A stretch of DNA of 64,000 bases from positions 372,001-436,000 of the forward strand of contig JAWKIR010000002.1 of NCBI GenBank assembly GCA_041394245.1. The letters are read 5' to 3'. The DNA is from Acidimicrobiales bacterium (GTDB lineage Bacteria; Actinomycetota; Acidimicrobiia; Acidimicrobiales; Aldehydirespiratoraceae). This document shows, piece after piece, positions 15,668-24,250 of the stretch (the first letter of the stretch is position 1; each line of letters begins with the position of its first letter). The position numbers were made by a program, and so were the translations under genes. Under the pieces are notes generated by a model. That model searched no databases, was not told the origin of the DNA, and was given only the letters and a program-made list of their open reading frames with translations.

Positions 15668-16583
15668 GCTCTTCGGTCACGTCGCCCGGCAGCACGGAGC
15701 GGGGTGGTCGGGCAACCCGCACGACGAGGTCGGCCAGCAGGCCGATCACCAGGACCTGGAGCAGTGCGAATCCGAGCAGGAGGGTGTTGGCCGCCGGCCG
15801 AAAATCCTTGTCGACCAGGTCGTAGCCGAGCTTGCCCACGAACACGAAGCCCAGGACGGTGGCGATCGGGAGCACGACTCGCAGCGGGTCATAGGAGAGG
15901 ATCATCCGGATGACCTGGAGGGCGTAGCGGCGAGTGTCGGCGAGCCAGTGGAACTTGGAGGTGCCGGCTCGCTCCGCGTAGTCGATCGGGGTGAAGGTGA
16001 CCGAGTAGCCGTTCATCAGGAACGCCATGGTGATCGTCGTGACGCACGAGAAGCCGGCCGGGAGTTGGTGCGTGTACTGGAGCGCGACGTCACGACGGAA
16101 GGCACGAAAGCCGCTGTTCAGATCGGGGATGTCGGTCTTGGTGAGGTACGACGCCAGGCGGCGGATGACCCACTTGGCCGGTACCCGGAGGAGCTTCAGG
16201 GTGCCCTGTTCGCTGGTGCGGGCCCCCACGATGTGGTCGTCGTCGCCGAGTTTCGCGACCAGTTCGGGGATCTCGTCGTTCGGATAGCTCATGTCGGCGT
16301 CGGACCACACCACGACGCGCCCGCGGGCGGCCTCGGTGCCGATTCGCCGGGCCGTTCCGGCGCCCCGGTTGCGGGCCGAACGCAGCACTCGCACGTGGGG
16401 ACGGCCGACGCCGATCTCGGCGGAACCGTCGGTCGAACCGTCGTCCACCAGGACCAGTTCCCATGAGTAGGGTGAGGCGTCCATGGAGCTGCTGATGCGG
16501 TCGATCTCGTCGGCGAGATGCCCGACCTCGTTGTGAACGGGAAGAACGATGCTGACGTCGAGCGTCGATTCGGTGGCGACCAC
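15660..16583 (-). CDS. Dolichol-phosphate-mannose-synthase-like GT2 with C-terminal membrane segments
   Basis: A 307-residue enzyme that would load a sugar from a nucleotide donor onto polyprenyl phosphate. DVSIVLPVHNEVGHLADEID starts the GT2 fold, VLVDDGSTDGS and VWSDADMSYPN (near residue 95) are the substrate and DxD metal motifs, and NRGAGTARRIG is typical of the DPM1 subgroup. Two C-terminal hydrophobic segments (about 235-295) resemble GtrB-type proteins. Polyprenyl-phospho-sugars are the donors of the GT-C proteins encoded next door. The GTG start is preceded by TAGGCT at a spacing of 6, and the divergent membrane protein gene begins 15 bases away. Confidence 0.5.
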   Translation of the reverse strand: MVATESTLDVSIVLPVHNEVGHLADEIDRISSSMDASPYSWELVLVDDGSTDGSAEIGVGRPHVRVLRSARNRGAGTARRIGTEAARGRVVVWSDADMSYPNDEIPELVAKLGDDDHIVGARTSEQGTLKLLRVPAKWVIRRLASYLTKTDIPDLNSGFRAFRRDVALQYTHQLPAGFSCVTTITMAFLMNGYSVTFTPIDYAERAGTSKFHWLADTRRYALQVIRMILSYDPLRVVLPIATVLGFVFVGKLGYDLVDKDFRPAANTLLLGFALLQVLVIGLLADLVVRVARPPRSVLPGDVTEELS

Positions 16584-16589
16584 GGGCTG

Positions 16590-16595
16590 AGCCTA
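16590..16595 (-). promoter_or_regulatory. Putative -10 box (TAGGCT) for the DPM-like gene
   Basis: TAGGCT on the minus strand ends 6 bases before the GTG at 16583. It lies in the 15-base spacer to the divergent gene, which therefore has its own promoter inside the DPM-like coding region or shares control. Confidence 0.4.
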
Positions 16596-16598
16596 GGC

Positions 16599-18272
16599 GT
16601 GCGACGGCTGCCTCTGTGGGTCCTGCTCGGGATGGTGCTGCTGCAGCCGACACCGCACCGGGTCGGCCGGACCGTGGCCGGTGACCTCGGGGACTCGATG
16701 TTCCTGACCTGGACGTTGAAGTGGGGAGCACGAGCCCTCACGACCGACCCGCTCGGCGTGTTCGACGCCAACATCTTCCACCCCGAGCCCGAAACGCTTG
16801 CGTTGTCCGACCCGATGCTGTCGCTCGCTCCCGTCTTCGGCGCGCTCGAGTGGATCACCGGCGACTCGATCGTCGCGCTCAACCTCGTCATGTTCGGACT
16901 GTTCGTCGGTGCGCTGGCGGCCGCCCACGCGTTGGCGATGCGGATCTTCGGCCGGGGCGACGTGGCCCTCGTCGTCGCCGTCGTCGCCTGCTGCAACAGC
17001 TACGTGTTCGGCCAGCAGAACCATCCGCAGCTGCAGACCTTCGGCTTCGTGTCGCTCTCGTTCCTCCTCTTGTTGCGGGCGCTCGACCGGCGGCGGGCCC
17101 GCGACGGGGTCTGGCTGGGTCTGGCGATCGTCGCCATGACCCTCGCCAACGTCTACTACGGGTTGATCTGGCTGCTGAGCGCGCTCGTCGTGGTGGCGGT
17201 CCTGTGGCTCCGGGGGTCGCTGCCGGCGCTCCGCGAGCTCGTGCGTCCCGCCGTGCCGGCGATGGCGATCGGCGCGGCGCTGCTCGGCCCGGTGGCCGCC
17301 ATCTATCGATCCGTCGACGAACGCAACGGGCTCGCCCGCGCCTATGAGCCCCAGAACTCACTGCTGCCGACCGACCTGCTCACGCCCCAGCGCGACAACT
17401 GGCTGTGGGGGAACGCGCTCGATGGCATCAGCAGCGCAGGCAAGGCCGGGGAGCACGCCTACTTCCCGGGATTCGTCGCGATGGCGCTGGCAGCGTTGGG
17501 TCTGTGGATCTGCTGGCGTCTGGTCCGACGTGGCGCCGATGTCGTGCGGACCGGAATCCGGGTCGATGAGTTGGTGGCGTTGGTCACCGCCGGCGCAATC
17601 GCCGCGGTCTTCGCACTCGGTCCCTCCCCGGGCGGCGTCAAGGGACCGTTCCGCCTGTTGCACCGATTCGTCCCCGGTTTCGACGGCATCCGGGTCACCT
17701 CCCGCTTCGCCGTCATCTCGTTCGTGGCCGCGGCGCTGCTCGTCGGACTGGCCGCCCAGTACCTCATCGATCGGACGCCCCGGGGCCGAGCCGTCCTCAT
17801 CGCCCCGCTGATCGCCGTGCTCGTCATCGCCGAGGTGGGCGGACCGATGGCGCGGGTCGAGGTCCCCGAGGGCGATCGGCTGCTGGTCTACGAAGCGCTC
17901 GCCGACATGGACGAGGGCGTCGTGCTCGAGTTGCCCATCCGTCTCCCGTCCGACGGTGTCGCGTGGGCATTCGTGGAAGCGCCGAGGATGTATCACGCCA
18001 CCACCGACTGGAACGATCGGATCAATGGCTACTCCGGCAGCGTGCCCCGCGGGTTCGAGGCGACGGCGCAGACGTTGCAGACGTGGCCGTCGACCGATGC
18101 CGAGCGGTTGAGCGACGAGCTGGAGATCGTGTACGTGATCCTGCACGGCGGCATCGAGCAGGGCACGCCGGCGTTCACCGAGGCGGAGCTCGCGACATTG
18201 GTCGAGGAGGCGGAGGCTGCGGGGCACACCGTGGCGCCGTTCGGTGAGGACTGGCTCGTGGTACGACGCTGA
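16599..18272 (+). CDS. Large multi-pass membrane protein, GT-C-like, function unknown
   Basis: A 557-residue protein with about twelve membrane segments. An early outer loop has a DLGDSMFLTWTLKWGA segment and FDANIFHPEPETLALSDPML, similar in layout to uncharacterised GT-C/PMT-like proteins whose first loop carries the catalytic acidic residue. The stretch FRLLHRFVPGFDGIRVTSRF near residue 370 and the soluble C-terminal region of about 130 residues fit such bacterial membrane glycosyltransferase-like families. A GTG at 16599 is chosen since hydrophobic sequence begins immediately after it; the frame is open upstream to 16518 but that would overlap the divergent gene. It lies beside the DPM-like gene that could supply a lipid-linked donor. 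Confidence 0.5.
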   Translation: MRRLPLWVLLGMVLLQPTPHRVGRTVAGDLGDSMFLTWTLKWGARALTTDPLGVFDANIFHPEPETLALSDPMLSLAPVFGALEWITGDSIVALNLVMFGLFVGALAAAHALAMRIFGRGDVALVVAVVACCNSYVFGQQNHPQLQTFGFVSLSFLLLLRALDRRRARDGVWLGLAIVAMTLANVYYGLIWLLSALVVVAVLWLRGSLPALRELVRPAVPAMAIGAALLGPVAAIYRSVDERNGLARAYEPQNSLLPTDLLTPQRDNWLWGNALDGISSAGKAGEHAYFPGFVAMALAALGLWICWRLVRRGADVVRTGIRVDELVALVTAGAIAAVFALGPSPGGVKGPFRLLHRFVPGFDGIRVTSRFAVISFVAAALLVGLAAQYLIDRTPRGRAVLIAPLIAVLVIAEVGGPMARVEVPEGDRLLVYEALADMDEGVVLELPIRLPSDGVAWAFVEAPRMYHATTDWNDRINGYSGSVPRGFEATAQTLQTWPSTDAERLSDELEIVYVILHGGIEQGTPAFTEAELATLVEEAEAAGHTVAPFGEDWLVVRR

Positions 18273-18356
18273 GGCGCGAGGGTGCGGTGACCGAAGTCCC
18301 TGGTCCGTTCTGCCTATTGTGTTCAGGCGCGGTCGGGTCGATCCGATTGAAGAGCC

Positions 18357-20417
18357 ATGGTTCGCCGTTTTCTTGTCGCCTCCACCGCATTCGCGCTCGT
18401 CGCGGCTCTGCTGGCGGCATCGCCGGCCTCGGCCTCCATCGCCCCCTATTCGAAGGACTGGGCCCTCCTGCTCGATGGCTGGAATCGGAGTTCCGCGCCC
18501 GTCATCGCCGACATCGACGCCGACAACCAGAACGAGATCGTCTTCGGCCATCAGGACGGCACACTGCGGGCCTACGAGGGTGATGGCACCCTGAAATGGG
18601 CGACCGCCGCCGTTCCGTCGATCGGTCCCGGCTGCAACGGCCAGAGCGGGGCATCGGCCATCGACTCGAGCCCCGCCGTGGCCGACATCGACGAAGACGG
18701 CACCCCCGAGGTGATCGTCGGCGTCGGCTCCACCTGGGCGGCGAACCAGAACGGCGGGGTCATCGCGTTCAACGGCAGGACCGGTGCCAGGGAGTGGGGG
18801 ACCGCCGTCGGTCGAGACACCGGCAACGTCTGGGCCAACTCGGGTTCGCTCGACGGCTGGTGCGAGGGCGTGTTCTCCACGCCGGCCATCGGCGACGTCG
18901 ACGGCGACGGGCATCTCGACGTGGTGTTCGCCGGCTTCGACTTCAACATCTGGGCCGTGAACCGCTTCGGGACCCCGCTGAGTGGTTTCCCCTTCAACAA
19001 CGACGACTCGGTCTGGTCGTCGGCCGCGCTGTTCGACATCGATGGCGACGACGACATGGAGATCTTCATCGGTGGCGACAGCACGCCGGGCGGCTACTAC
19101 GACCACCTCGGCGGCGTGTTCCGGGCACTCGACTGGACGCCGGGTGGGGTCGTCAACCTCTGGAACGCCGAGGCCAACGAGGTCTTCCACTCGTCGCCGG
19201 CGATCGGCGACATCGACAACGACGGCGTCCCCGAGGCCGTCATCGCCACCGGCAACAACTGGCACACCGAATGCGGCAACGGCCACCCCCAGTGCCGCGC
19301 CGGCGACGGCAGCGACCATTCGCGCGTCTTCGCCTTCCACCTCCACGACGGGTCGGCCGTCCCCGGATTCCCCGTCAGCACCGGTGGCACGGTGATCGGT
19401 TCACCGGCCCTCGGTGACCTCGACGGCGACGGCGGTCTCGAGGTCGTCATCGGATCGGAGGACAACTACGTCTACGCCTGGAACGGCGACGGCACGCTCG
19501 ACTGGAAGGTCCGGCCGACGTTCAACCATCTCGGCACCGGCCGCATGCAGGGCTCACCGATCATCGCCGACCTCGACGGCGACGGTGGACAGGACGTCGC
19601 CATCGGCGGCGACAAGGGCCTTGCCGTGCTCGACGGCCTCAACGGCGCATCCCTCGAAGAGGGGCTGCCGTGGCAGGACACGATGAGTCGCTGGTCGCAC
19701 GAATCCGCACCTGCGGTCGGCGTGATCGACGGCTCGCGCCACATCGTCTTCACCTCGTTCGACACTCCGAGCGTGCGCACCCGTCTCGCCGCCTACGAAC
19801 TGCCGAGCACGTCGGCCGATGATGCCTGGCCCATGTTGCGTCGCAATGCCATGCGGCAGGGAAGCGCCGAGACGGCCGCCTGCGGCTTCTCGGTGAGCGG
19901 AACGTTCTGTGACGTCGCTGCGTCGGCCTACTACGCCGAGGCGGTCGCCTGGATGGTCGACGAGGGCATCACCACCGGTCTGTCCGACCTCCTCTACGGG
20001 CCGAACGTCAACCTCAGTCGGGCCCAGATGGTCACGTTCCTGTGGCGTCAGGCCGGCTCACCGACGGGAATCGCCGGCCACGGCTTCTGGGACGTCCCGG
20101 CGGGTGCCTACTACGGCGACGCGGTGTCATGGGCCAAGGCGGAGGGCATCACGACAGGAACCTCGGCGACGACGTTCTCCCCGAACCAGGACGTCACACG
20201 CGCTCAACTCGTCACCCTGCTGTGGCGCCTCGAGGGTGGACCTGCCGCACCGGCGGCCGGTTTCGTCGACGTCCCCGTCGGCCGGTACTTCTCGACTGCG
20301 GTCGCGTGGGCCAAGCAGCAGGACATCACGACCGGCACCTCGCCGACCACCTTTGCCCCCGAGAACGCCGTGACCCGCGGCCAGGCGGCCGCCTTCCTCT
20401 ACCGTCACGCCGTCTGA
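18357..20417 (+). CDS. Secreted FG-GAP/VCBS-repeat protein with three S-layer-homology domains
   Basis: A 686-residue exported protein. A signal peptide (basic MVRRF, hydrophobic core, cleavage after SPASA) is followed by about seven FG-GAP-like repeats with calcium-type DxDxDG loops, for example PAIGDVDGDGHLDVVFAG and PALGDLDGDGGLEVVIG, expected to fold as a beta-propeller. From about residue 515 three S-layer-homology repeats each end in an S/T-R-A/G-Q version of the ITRAE motif. Such domains bind pyruvylated wall polysaccharide, which matches the pyruvyl transferase at the window start. It is therefore likely a surface protein displayed on the glycan made here. The 84-base upstream gap carries a TATTGT box near 18315 and a weak GAAGAG ribosome site. 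Confidence 0.5.
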   Translation: MVRRFLVASTAFALVAALLAASPASASIAPYSKDWALLLDGWNRSSAPVIADIDADNQNEIVFGHQDGTLRAYEGDGTLKWATAAVPSIGPGCNGQSGASAIDSSPAVADIDEDGTPEVIVGVGSTWAANQNGGVIAFNGRTGAREWGTAVGRDTGNVWANSGSLDGWCEGVFSTPAIGDVDGDGHLDVVFAGFDFNIWAVNRFGTPLSGFPFNNDDSVWSSAALFDIDGDDDMEIFIGGDSTPGGYYDHLGGVFRALDWTPGGVVNLWNAEANEVFHSSPAIGDIDNDGVPEAVIATGNNWHTECGNGHPQCRAGDGSDHSRVFAFHLHDGSAVPGFPVSTGGTVIGSPALGDLDGDGGLEVVIGSEDNYVYAWNGDGTLDWKVRPTFNHLGTGRMQGSPIIADLDGDGGQDVAIGGDKGLAVLDGLNGASLEEGLPWQDTMSRWSHESAPAVGVIDGSRHIVFTSFDTPSVRTRLAAYELPSTSADDAWPMLRRNAMRQGSAETAACGFSVSGTFCDVAASAYYAEAVAWMVDEGITTGLSDLLYGPNVNLSRAQMVTFLWRQAGSPTGIAGHGFWDVPAGAYYGDAVSWAKAEGITTGTSATTFSPNQDVTRAQLVTLLWRLEGGPAAPAAGFVDVPVGRYFSTAVAWAKQQDITTGTSPTTFAPENAVTRGQAAAFLYRHAV

Positions 20418-20433
20418 GGCGACCCGGCTCCTC

Positions 20434-20457
20434 GTCCGGTGCGCCAGAGGCCCGGAC
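20434..20457. terminator. Weak hairpin between converging genes
   Basis: GTCCGG and CCGGAC arms (6 bp) flank a 12-base loop in the 42-base gap between the converging S-layer gene and GT4 gene. There is no T tract, so termination is uncertain. Confidence 0.3.
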
Positions 20458-20459
20458 CG

Positions 20460-21530
20460 CTATGACCGCGCGACGTCGGCGTAGATGTCGACCATGCCGG
20501 CGGCTGCGTCGGCCCATGTGTGGGCAGTAATCCGGGCGCGGAGCTCCGAGGTGACGGCGCTCGGGTGCTCGACGGCGGCGACGACCGCATGGGCGAACGC
20601 GTCGTCGTCGCCCGGTGCGAGCAACTCGACCGCGTCCCCGACCAGCTCCGGTAGCGCACCGACCGCGGTGGCGACGACGGGCGTGCCGATCGACAGTGCT
20701 TCGAGGGGCGGCAGCGCGAACCCTTCGTAGCGCGACGGCCACAGCAGCGCCTCGGCGCCGGCGACGAGCGCAGCCCGGTGGTGGTCGCTCACCCGGGGAA
20801 GACGGACGATGCGGCCAGGGGAGTGGCGGGCGGTCGCGGCATCGATCCGCGGGGCATCGTTGCCATCGGGTCCGGCGATCACGAGGCGGACGTCGTCGGG
20901 CAGCTCGTGCAGGGCCTCGATCGCGGCGACGACGTTCTTGCGCTTCTCGGTACGCCCGAGGACCAGGACGTAGCGGCCGCCGGCGAGACGTCGTCCTTCT
21001 TCGGCATCGCCACCCACGAGGGGTGCGACGGCGTGGTGGACGAGCCGGACGCGATCCCCGGCAAGGGCGAACTCGGCGAGCGCCTCCTGCCGTACGAGTT
21101 CGGACGACGTGTGCAGCGTGGCGCCGCGCCGCACGGCGTTGCGGATGGCACCGGCCATCGCCGCAACGGCAGGCTCGCACCACTCGGGGTGGATGACGGG
21201 CGTCATGTCCTGCAGCGAGATGACGCTGTCGGGTCGCGGCGGGGCCAGGAAGTTCGTTCCGTGCACGACGTCGGCGGTGCCACACACGAGTCGGCCCGGG
21301 GGCATGTCGAGGTGGGCCCAACCCCGGATGGCGAGTGATGCCGGGACGCGGGAGCGCCGCACCGACACCTCGGCCGTCGGCGGAGTCCCTCTGGCGGTGA
21401 GGAGCCAGCCGTGCACCGCGACGTCGTCGCGGTCCGTGAGCGCGTCGAGCAGGCCTCGGGTGACCTGGTGGATACCGGTGGGTGAACCGATCAGCGGCGT
21501 CAGGTCCAGCGCGACGCGCAACCGCGTCAC
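20460..21530 (-). CDS. Glycosyltransferase family 4 (mannosyltransferase-like)
   Basis: A 356-residue GT-B enzyme. RVALDLTPLIGSPTGIHQVTRG starts the acceptor domain and VHGTNFLAPP and SLQDMTPVIHPEW follow; the donor domain has YVLVLGRTEKRKNVVAAIEAL, then ALLWPSRYEGFALPPLEALSIGTPVV, the EX7E motif near residue 285. The frame is open far upstream, but the conserved start is at the GTG whose bases overlap the previous stop (GTGA), so 21530 is chosen. It is the last of three overlapping minus-strand genes (24141 to 20460) with two GT-C-type mannosyltransferase-like proteins. The sequence resembles WbaZ/MtfA-like mannosyltransferases, though the sugar is unproven. Confidence 0.5.
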   Translation of the reverse strand: MTRLRVALDLTPLIGSPTGIHQVTRGLLDALTDRDDVAVHGWLLTARGTPPTAEVSVRRSRVPASLAIRGWAHLDMPPGRLVCGTADVVHGTNFLAPPRPDSVISLQDMTPVIHPEWCEPAVAAMAGAIRNAVRRGATLHTSSELVRQEALAEFALAGDRVRLVHHAVAPLVGGDAEEGRRLAGGRYVLVLGRTEKRKNVVAAIEALHELPDDVRLVIAGPDGNDAPRIDAATARHSPGRIVRLPRVSDHHRAALVAGAEALLWPSRYEGFALPPLEALSIGTPVVATAVGALPELVGDAVELLAPGDDDAFAHAVVAAVEHPSAVTSELRARITAHTWADAAAGMVDIYADVARS

Positions 21531-22609
21531 GGGACGTAGACCCCGTTGAGTGCAAGCGTGGTGACGATGGTGAGCGCGACGGCCGACGCCGTCGGGAGCC
21601 AGCGGTCGAGACGTTGGTTCCTGCTGATCATCGCCGCCGCGATCACCAGCGGGAACACACTCAGGGCGTATCGCTCCATCGAGTTCAGGTTGTCGGCTGC
21701 GACGAGCATCAGCGTCGACGGGATCGTGTAGACCCACAGGTCGACCGAGAGCTTGCGCACCACGTGGACGGCGAGTCCGATGAGGATCAGGGCGGCCAGG
21801 CTGTGGAACAGCTCGCCTTGGTCGCCGCCCAACCCGTCGATCAGTCCGCGCACGAGACGGCTCACGGGTTCGGTGACCTCGCCCCGCAGCTCTCGCTGCG
21901 CGTCGATGGGTGCCCGCCAGCCGCCCTGTTCCCGTTCCGCCCACACGAGAAACGTCAGGGTGCCGAGCGGTGCGGATGCGACACCGAGCAGGGCAACGGG
22001 CGATCGACGGTCGGTCTGCCAAGCTCGCACCGCCGCCGGGAACGCCAGCAGCCCGGCGACCGGACGAGTGAGGCCGGCGAGGAACCCGAGAAGCGCCGTC
22101 GCCCCCCACCGCCGGGACCGCGCCGTGAGGAAGAATCCCATGGCGAGGCACAGGTAGAGCGATTCGCTGTAGCCCAGTACGAGCACGAAGGCGGGCGGGA
22201 AGAGGGCGAAGAGTCTGACGGTGCGGCGGGCGGTCGCGTGGTCGCCGGTCTCCTGGACCGTGAGGCGATGGAGGAACATCCCGGCGACGAGCGCGAGGAC
22301 ATTGGAGAGCACGACGAGTGCGATGTCGGGTCGATCGCCGATCATTCCGAAGAATCGGCCCATCAGCGGCCACAACGGGAAGAACCGGACGCCACCCCGC
22401 AGCGCCGGAGAGTCGTAACCGTCGAGGGCCAGATCGCGGTACCAGGTCCCGTCCCAGGGTATGAGCCCGTCGTCGATCGGGGAGAAGGCCGGCGGTGGTT
22501 CGAGCCGGTCGAGAATCGCCCAGGTGGCGATGTAGGCCGTCGCCACATACAGGCGCGCTTCGGTCCACGAGGTCAGCGAGGCGATGAAGTCGCGTCTCCA
22601 CCCCTTCAT
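21527..22609 (-). CDS. PIG-V-like mannosyltransferase family membrane protein
   Basis: A 360-residue protein with about ten membrane segments. The first outer loop has PIDDGLIPWDGTWYRDLALDGYD, the W-D-xx-W/H-Y pattern of the PIG-V/GPI mannosyltransferase 2 family, whose Asp is thought to be catalytic; FFPLWPLMGRFFG and LGYSESLYLCLAMGFF also match that family. Such enzymes add a mannose from polyprenyl-phosphate-mannose outside the membrane. The ATG at 22609 overlaps the previous stop (ATGA); the frame is open further upstream but lies inside the upstream gene. The window encodes a DPM-like synthase (15660) and all enzymes for GDP-mannose, so a mannose donor is available. Confidence 0.5.
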   Translation of the reverse strand: MKGWRRDFIASLTSWTEARLYVATAYIATWAILDRLEPPPAFSPIDDGLIPWDGTWYRDLALDGYDSPALRGGVRFFPLWPLMGRFFGMIGDRPDIALVVLSNVLALVAGMFLHRLTVQETGDHATARRTVRLFALFPPAFVLVLGYSESLYLCLAMGFFLTARSRRWGATALLGFLAGLTRPVAGLLAFPAAVRAWQTDRRSPVALLGVASAPLGTLTFLVWAEREQGGWRAPIDAQRELRGEVTEPVSRLVRGLIDGLGGDQGELFHSLAALILIGLAVHVVRKLSVDLWVYTIPSTLMLVAADNLNSMERYALSVFPLVIAAAMISRNQRLDRWLPTASAVALTIVTTLALNGVYVP

Positions 22610-24141
22610 GACAGCGGCTCGTAGCGAGTGAGCAGCATCGGTTCGAACACCGACGCCGGCGCGATGACCTGGTTGGCACGGTGGGTGCGGTTCAGCGAGT
22701 CGATGATGGCTTCGCAGCGGTTGCCGAGGCTCCGGTAGCCGAGCCCGGCGACGAGCCAGATGTCGTTGCCGGCCGCCGCGGCTTCGAGGCGAGCCAGGTA
22801 GTCCTCCGGCGATGTCGCGTCGATCACGTCGGCATAGTCCTGCCAGTCGATCAGGGTGCCGTCGCCGCGGGGATAGGCGATCGTCTCGAGTTCGGCGGTC
22901 AGAGAGCGGATCGTGGCCGGCCCCAGCTGGTCCGGACAGAAGGCGACCACGTCGCCCGGTTGGTGGTCTCGGTCGATCGCGGCGGCGACCTCGCCGGCCT
23001 GGGTGCGGTCGCGGCGTGCCTCGTCGACTCCGATCGCCAGGCCGAACAGCACGACGAGCGCCACGGCGATGGTTCCGGCTCGCCCAGGGATGAGTGTCAG
23101 GCCCCGCGCCGCGAGCAGGAGGAGGAAGGGGACGACGACTGCGGCGTAGCGGCTCTCGAATGCTCCGGCAGTCAGGAGGGCGACGGCGCCCCCGATCGCC
23201 AGTGTGAGCACCACTGCCAGCGCAGCGATGGTCAGCGGCCCTCGGGAGAAGCGCAGCACGATGCCGTCGGGCCGGCTTGCTCCCCATGTGCCGAGGACGA
23301 CGAGCACGAGCAACACGATGCCGAGGAGTTCACCCTCGAAACGGTTGTTGCCCCCGACGGCCTGCATCGACTCGATCACGACCTCTGCCGGACGGGCCCG
23401 GTCGGCCCACGGCGTGCCGGTCGAGCCCAGCTGCTCCAAGAAGACGCCGAGCCACACGACGAGCGTTGCGGCGCCGGCGGCGATGGCACCGCCGAGGCGG
23501 AGCACGAGACCACGGCGCTCGGGCTCAACGAGGTATGTCGCTGCGAGCATCGTGAACGCTGCGCCGATCAGCCAGAACGACCAATAGTGGGTGTGCACCA
23601 GCGCGGCGGTCGCCAGCGCGACCAACGCCAGCCGTCTCGGGTTCGGCTCGTCGATTGCCCGCTCGACGGCGAGCCACCCGCAGGCCACGAGGAACGACAG
23701 CAGTGCGTACATGCGCGCTTCGGTGCCGTAGCGCAGCAGGAACGGCGAGGTCAGAGCGACGAGGGCGGCGACGGCCGCGAGGTGCGGGGAACGTCGCCGG
23801 CCGAGGGCCCACGCCACCGGCACGGTTGCGAGGGAGAAGGCCCCCGACAGTGCCCGCACCGCGCCGTTCGAGTCGCCGAAGAGGTCCATCCACCAGCCGA
23901 GCAGCAGGTAGTAGAGGCTCGGATGACCGTCGTGGCGAAGCGCGTCGACCATGTCGCCGAACCCGAGCCTCGCGATGTTGACCGACAACGCCTCGTCGAG
24001 CCACAGGGGTGACGGCGCGACGACGCGCAGCACGACCCCTCCGATGAGGGCGACAGCGGCGAGTCCGAGTCCGGCTCCCCGCCACCGCCATGGTGGGGTC
24101 GTGTCGTCTTGCCCGTGGGTTGCGGGAGCGGCGGTGGCCAC
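22606..24141 (-). CDS. GT39/ArnT-like membrane glycosyltransferase
   Basis: A 511-residue membrane protein of the PMT/ArnT class. After a short cytoplasmic tail the first membrane segment leads to SPLWLDEALSVNIARLGFGD, where the Asp-Glu pair (about residue 50) is the usual catalytic or donor-binding site of GT39-type enzymes, then HDGHPSLYYLLLGWWMDLFGD, also typical. About eleven membrane segments are followed by a soluble C-terminal domain of about 130 residues. It would move a sugar from a polyprenyl-phosphate carrier to a glycan or protein outside. The GTG at 24141 is chosen because TAGATT sits 8 bases upstream and homology starts there; an earlier start would run through the divergent promoter region. 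Confidence 0.5.
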   Translation of the reverse strand: MATAAPATHGQDDTTPPWRWRGAGLGLAAVALIGGVVLRVVAPSPLWLDEALSVNIARLGFGDMVDALRHDGHPSLYYLLLGWWMDLFGDSNGAVRALSGAFSLATVPVAWALGRRRSPHLAAVAALVALTSPFLLRYGTEARMYALLSFLVACGWLAVERAIDEPNPRRLALVALATAALVHTHYWSFWLIGAAFTMLAATYLVEPERRGLVLRLGGAIAAGAATLVVWLGVFLEQLGSTGTPWADRARPAEVVIESMQAVGGNNRFEGELLGIVLLVLVVLGTWGASRPDGIVLRFSRGPLTIAALAVVLTLAIGGAVALLTAGAFESRYAAVVVPFLLLLAARGLTLIPGRAGTIAVALVVLFGLAIGVDEARRDRTQAGEVAAAIDRDHQPGDVVAFCPDQLGPATIRSLTAELETIAYPRGDGTLIDWQDYADVIDATSPEDYLARLEAAAAGNDIWLVAGLGYRSLGNRCEAIIDSLNRTHRANQVIAPASVFEPMLLTRYEPLS

Positions 24142-24149
24142 GAGAGGCG

Positions 24150-24155
24150 AATCTA
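24150..24155 (-). promoter_or_regulatory. Putative -10 box (TAGATT) for the 24141-20460 operon
   Basis: TAGATT on the minus strand ends 8 bases before the GTG; there is no ribosome-binding site, consistent with a leaderless message. Confidence 0.45.
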
Positions 24156-24236
24156 GCGGGAAGTGTTCGCCGGGCCGCGATGCTGTTCCCCGCCACCGGA
24201 CGACTGCAGCTCCCCGTTGCACGGCGGCCGGGCCGG

Positions 24237-24242
24237 TAACCT
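24237..24242 (+). promoter_or_regulatory. Putative -10 box (TAACCT) for the LpdA-like gene
   Basis: TAACCT ends 8 bases before the ATG at 24251; the same hexamer is 7 bases before the LCP gene at 29827. A TTGCAC upstream could act as a -35 but the spacing is short. Confidence 0.45.
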
Positions 24243-24250
24243 CGGCGGCG

